The position numbers and the translations under genes were made by a program. The notes below the pieces were generated by a model that worked only from the letters and a program-made list of their open reading frames with translations, had not been told where the DNA came from and made no database searches. Shown piece after piece: positions 62,086-64,000 of a stretch of DNA of 64,000 nucleotides. Where the stretch lies: positions 62,001 through 126,000 of the forward strand of contig OZ220224.1 of NCBI GenBank assembly GCA_964291485.2, read 5' to 3'. Position 1 is the first letter of the stretch. Each line of letters starts with the position of its first letter. The stretch comes from Kistimonas sp964291485 (lineage in GTDB: Bacteria > Pseudomonadota > Gammaproteobacteria > Pseudomonadales > Endozoicomonadaceae).

Positions 62086-62105
62086 GGCTATTTATAGCCT
62101 TTTTT
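62086..62105 (+). terminator. Hairpin with T tract on the plus strand
   Basis: GGCTAT-TT-ATAGCC followed by T6, in the gap between argB and algC. Both neighbours lie on the minus strand, so there is no known plus-strand transcript to end. On the minus strand the same bases read TATAAAT and could be part of the argB promoter. Confidence 0.4.
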
Positions 62106-62147
62106 GGCGCTGCTTCCGATACGGAATTGTCGCTCTGCCAGTCCTGG

Positions 62148-64000
62148 TCAGAAATTGACCGGCAGGGTATTGTCCACGGCTTTCAGTTGTTCGCGGAACA
62201 GTGTTTTGATTTTATCGAGGTGATGGCTGTCATCAGCCTCGAACCGCAATACCAGGACTGGCGTGGTATTGGAGGCGCGTACCAGCCCCCAACCCCAGGG
62301 GAATTCGACCCGGACGCCGTCGATGGTAATCACATTGCCTTCCTTGAACTGCCCTTTGCTGGCGAACTGCTCAATCAGGGAGAACTTGTTCTCGTCTGTT
62401 ACCTGGATATTGATCTCGGGCGTGTTGACGCTGTCCGGGAAGCTATTGAAGACTTCGTCAGCACTCAGCTGTTGGGCGGACAGAATTTCGACCAGACGTG
62501 CCGCACTGTAAATGCCGTCATCAAAACCATACCAGCGCTCTTTCAGGAAAATGTGGCCGCTCATTTCGCCAGCCAGCAGGGCACCGGTTTCCTTCATCTT
62601 GGCCTTGATCAGGGAGTGGCCGGTTTTCCACATCATGGGACGGCCACCGTAGCTGCTGATCAGGCTGTTGAGTCGACGGGTACATTTAACGTCGTATATC
62701 ACATCGCAACCGGGGTTGCGGGTCACGATATCTTTTGCCAGCAGCATCAGCAGGCGATCCGGGAAAATGATACGGCCCTTGTTGGTGACTAAGCCAACCC
62801 GATCACCATCACCATCGAATGCCAGACCGAGATCTGCGCCTGTTTCGGCGATTTTGGCGACAATATCTCGCAGGTTGTCTGGATTTCCCGGATCCGGATG
62901 ATGGTTGGGGAAGTTGCCGTCCACATCGCAATAGAGCGGAATCACTTCGCAGCCCAGTGCTTCAAAGAGTTCTGGTGCTACGACACCGGCCACACCGTTA
63001 CCGCAGTCAATCACAACCTTGAGTGGCCGTTGGATGATGATGTCATCCAGAATGCGCTGGTGGTAGTCGCCCAGTATGTTGTGTTCAGTAACCTGCCCTT
63101 CACCGGAATTCAGCGCCTGCTCAGTGATGCGCTGGTAAAGCCCTTGGATAGCTTCATTAGCCAGGGTTTCCCCGGCCAGAACAATTTTGAAGCCATTGTA
63201 TTGGGGGGGATTATGGCTGCCGGTAATCATGACGCCGGAGCGAGCGCCCAGCTCATGCGTAGCGTAATAGAGTACAGGGGTTGGCACCGTACCAATGGTA
63301 ATGACATCACAGCCACTACCTGTGATACCGGCAACCAGTTGATCGCGCAGAGCCGGACTGGACAGGCGGCCGTCCATGCCAACAATGAGGGTTGTTTCGC
63401 CCCGGGCCTGGGCCTCTGTGCCGATGGCGCGGCCCAGCCGTTCCACCGTATCCGGTGTCAGCTCGTCGCCGACTATGCCGCGAATATCATAGGCACGGAA
63501 TATGGATGCAGGAACAGTGGTAGCAGAACGTTGTGTTGGAGCGGTCACGGTGTAAGGTTGCCCAGTGTTACTAATGGGAGAAGATGCTTCGCCGGTTGTC
63601 ATGCCATCGGTTGGCGTGGTGAGTGTATCCGGTGATTCATGGTCTGCAAGGCTCAGTTCCAGCAAATCATTGTCCTGAAACAGGGGCGCTGCAAGCGGAT
63701 CGTCAGATACATCGGTCATGTCCTCTTTGGGCGGCAGTGGCTGCGTGCTGGCCGGTTGCTCGACAGTAACCGTTGTCTGGTGTGCATGAGGTTCAGCCAG
63801 CGGGTCATAGTAGACTTCAGGAGTAGGGGGCGATGCAAGCGGTGTTGCGGATGCCTGCCGGTATTGGTCGATTTTGGATGCTGTGGCTGTATTCAGTATG
63901 TTTTGTGCAATTTCGCGGAACATCGCGACTTTATAGCCGCCAACTTGCGGATTTCTTCCGTCACTGATATCGCTGATCAGGGTTTGAAGAAGATGATTGT
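62148..64000 (-). CDS. algC: Phosphomannomutase/phosphoglucomutase AlgC, 5' end outside the window
   Basis: The phosphohexomutase body is complete at the C-terminus: active-site GVMITGSHNPPQYNG, metal-binding FDGDGDRVG, and sugar-binding GEMSGHIF. A long polar, proline-rich stretch (about 60-130 of the visible part) precedes it, and the frame stays open above the ATG at 63923 to the window edge (visible: NHLLQTLISDISDG...), so the gene starts outside. This is the long AlgC form with an N-terminal extension. The enzyme makes mannose-1-P and glucose-1-P for LPS, alginate-like and other polysaccharides. Confidence 0.92.
   Translation of the reverse strand, partial: NHLLQTLISDISDGRNPQVGGYKVAMFREIAQNILNTATASKIDQYRQASATPLASPPTPEVYYDPLAEPHAHQTTVTVEQPASTQPLPPKEDMTDVSDDPLAAPLFQDNDLLELSLADHESPDTLTTPTDGMTTGEASSPISNTGQPYTVTAPTQRSATTVPASIFRAYDIRGIVGDELTPDTVERLGRAIGTEAQARGETTLIVGMDGRLSSPALRDQLVAGITGSGCDVITIGTVPTPVLYYATHELGARSGVMITGSHNPPQYNGFKIVLAGETLANEAIQGLYQRITEQALNSGEGQVTEHNILGDYHQRILDDIIIQRPLKVVIDCGNGVAGVVAPELFEALGCEVIPLYCDVDGNFPNHHPDPGNPDNLRDIVAKIAETGADLGLAFDGDGDRVGLVTNKGRIIFPDRLLMLLAKDIVTRNPGCDVIYDVKCTRRLNSLISSYGGRPMMWKTGHSLIKAKMKETGALLAGEMSGHIFLKERWYGFDDGIYSAARLVEILSAQQLSADEVFNSFPDSVNTPEINIQVTDENKFSLIEQFASKGQFKEGNVITIDGVRVEFPWGWGLVRASNTTPVLVLRFEADDSHHLDKIKTLFREQLKAVDNTLPVNF

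Noticed and set aside
61527..62792. Plus-strand frames of 166 and 253 codons opposite argB and algC
   Set aside because: They are antisense to two clear enzymes and lack start signals.

Overview
The window reads as chromosomal DNA of a gammaproteobacterium related to the Oceanospirillales/Hahellaceae, most like Endozoicomonas or a close relative; this placement is inferred from gene content and was not tested by search. The right-hand half keeps a Pseudomonas-like housekeeping order: ubiC-ubiA-phoB-phoR, rubredoxin, hupB, recG, oxyR, ridA, spoT-rpoZ-gmk, yicC, rph, crc, pyrE, slmA, argB, algC. Between these blocks lie AT-richer accessory genes: ankyrin-repeat proteins, two secreted trypsin-like proteases and orphan proteins. 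This mix is typical of host-associated marine bacteria.

Layout. 0-4.3 kb: a truncated unknown gene, an outer-membrane barrel, a small lipoprotein and phoPQ, an arrangement reminiscent of oprH-phoP-phoQ, with an 11-bp-phased direct repeat before the barrel gene. 4.3-7 kb (minus strand): a glycine-rich membrane stress protein, a lipoprotein hydrolase and an AT-rich orphan. 7.2-13 kb: a topoisomerase III with two C-terminal repeats, overlapped by a SelD-partner-type flavoprotein; then UspE, a DUF167 protein and a membrane-anchored protein with a C4 zinc finger. 13.1-17.7 kb: the scsBCD thiol-redox operon and endonuclease I. 18-22 kb: a surface protein, a PdsO-like OmpA protein and a 755-residue orphan. 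22-27.5 kb: a PAP2 phosphatase, ovothiol synthase OvoA, a phosphosulfolactate synthase and a DMT exporter. 27.6-30.4 kb: a two-component pair of the proteobacterial dedicated sortase type, with no sortase in view. 30.4-39.5 kb: an accessory island with an ankyrin protein, a broken ankyrin gene, two trypsin-like proteases, an apparently deleted patatin gene and a candidate small RNA. 39.6-64 kb: mostly core genes, interrupted at 50-52.1 kb by an insertion between spoT and ridA that carries a prepilin-like gene split at a poly-C tract.

Functional links. Envelope sensing is represented by PhoPQ, PhoBR (with a clear Pho box) and PdsRS. Oxidative and thiol stress is covered by OxyR, Scs, OvoA, UspE and a YgiW-type protein. 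Nucleotide and stringent-response genes (gmk, rpoZ, spoT, rph, pyrE) form the conserved backbone. The most distinctive points are the sortase-type regulators without a visible sortase, the ovoA-comA-exporter neighbourhood, the poly-C-disrupted prepilin gene and three decayed or altered accessory genes. No rRNA, tRNA, CRISPR array or insertion sequence was recognised.
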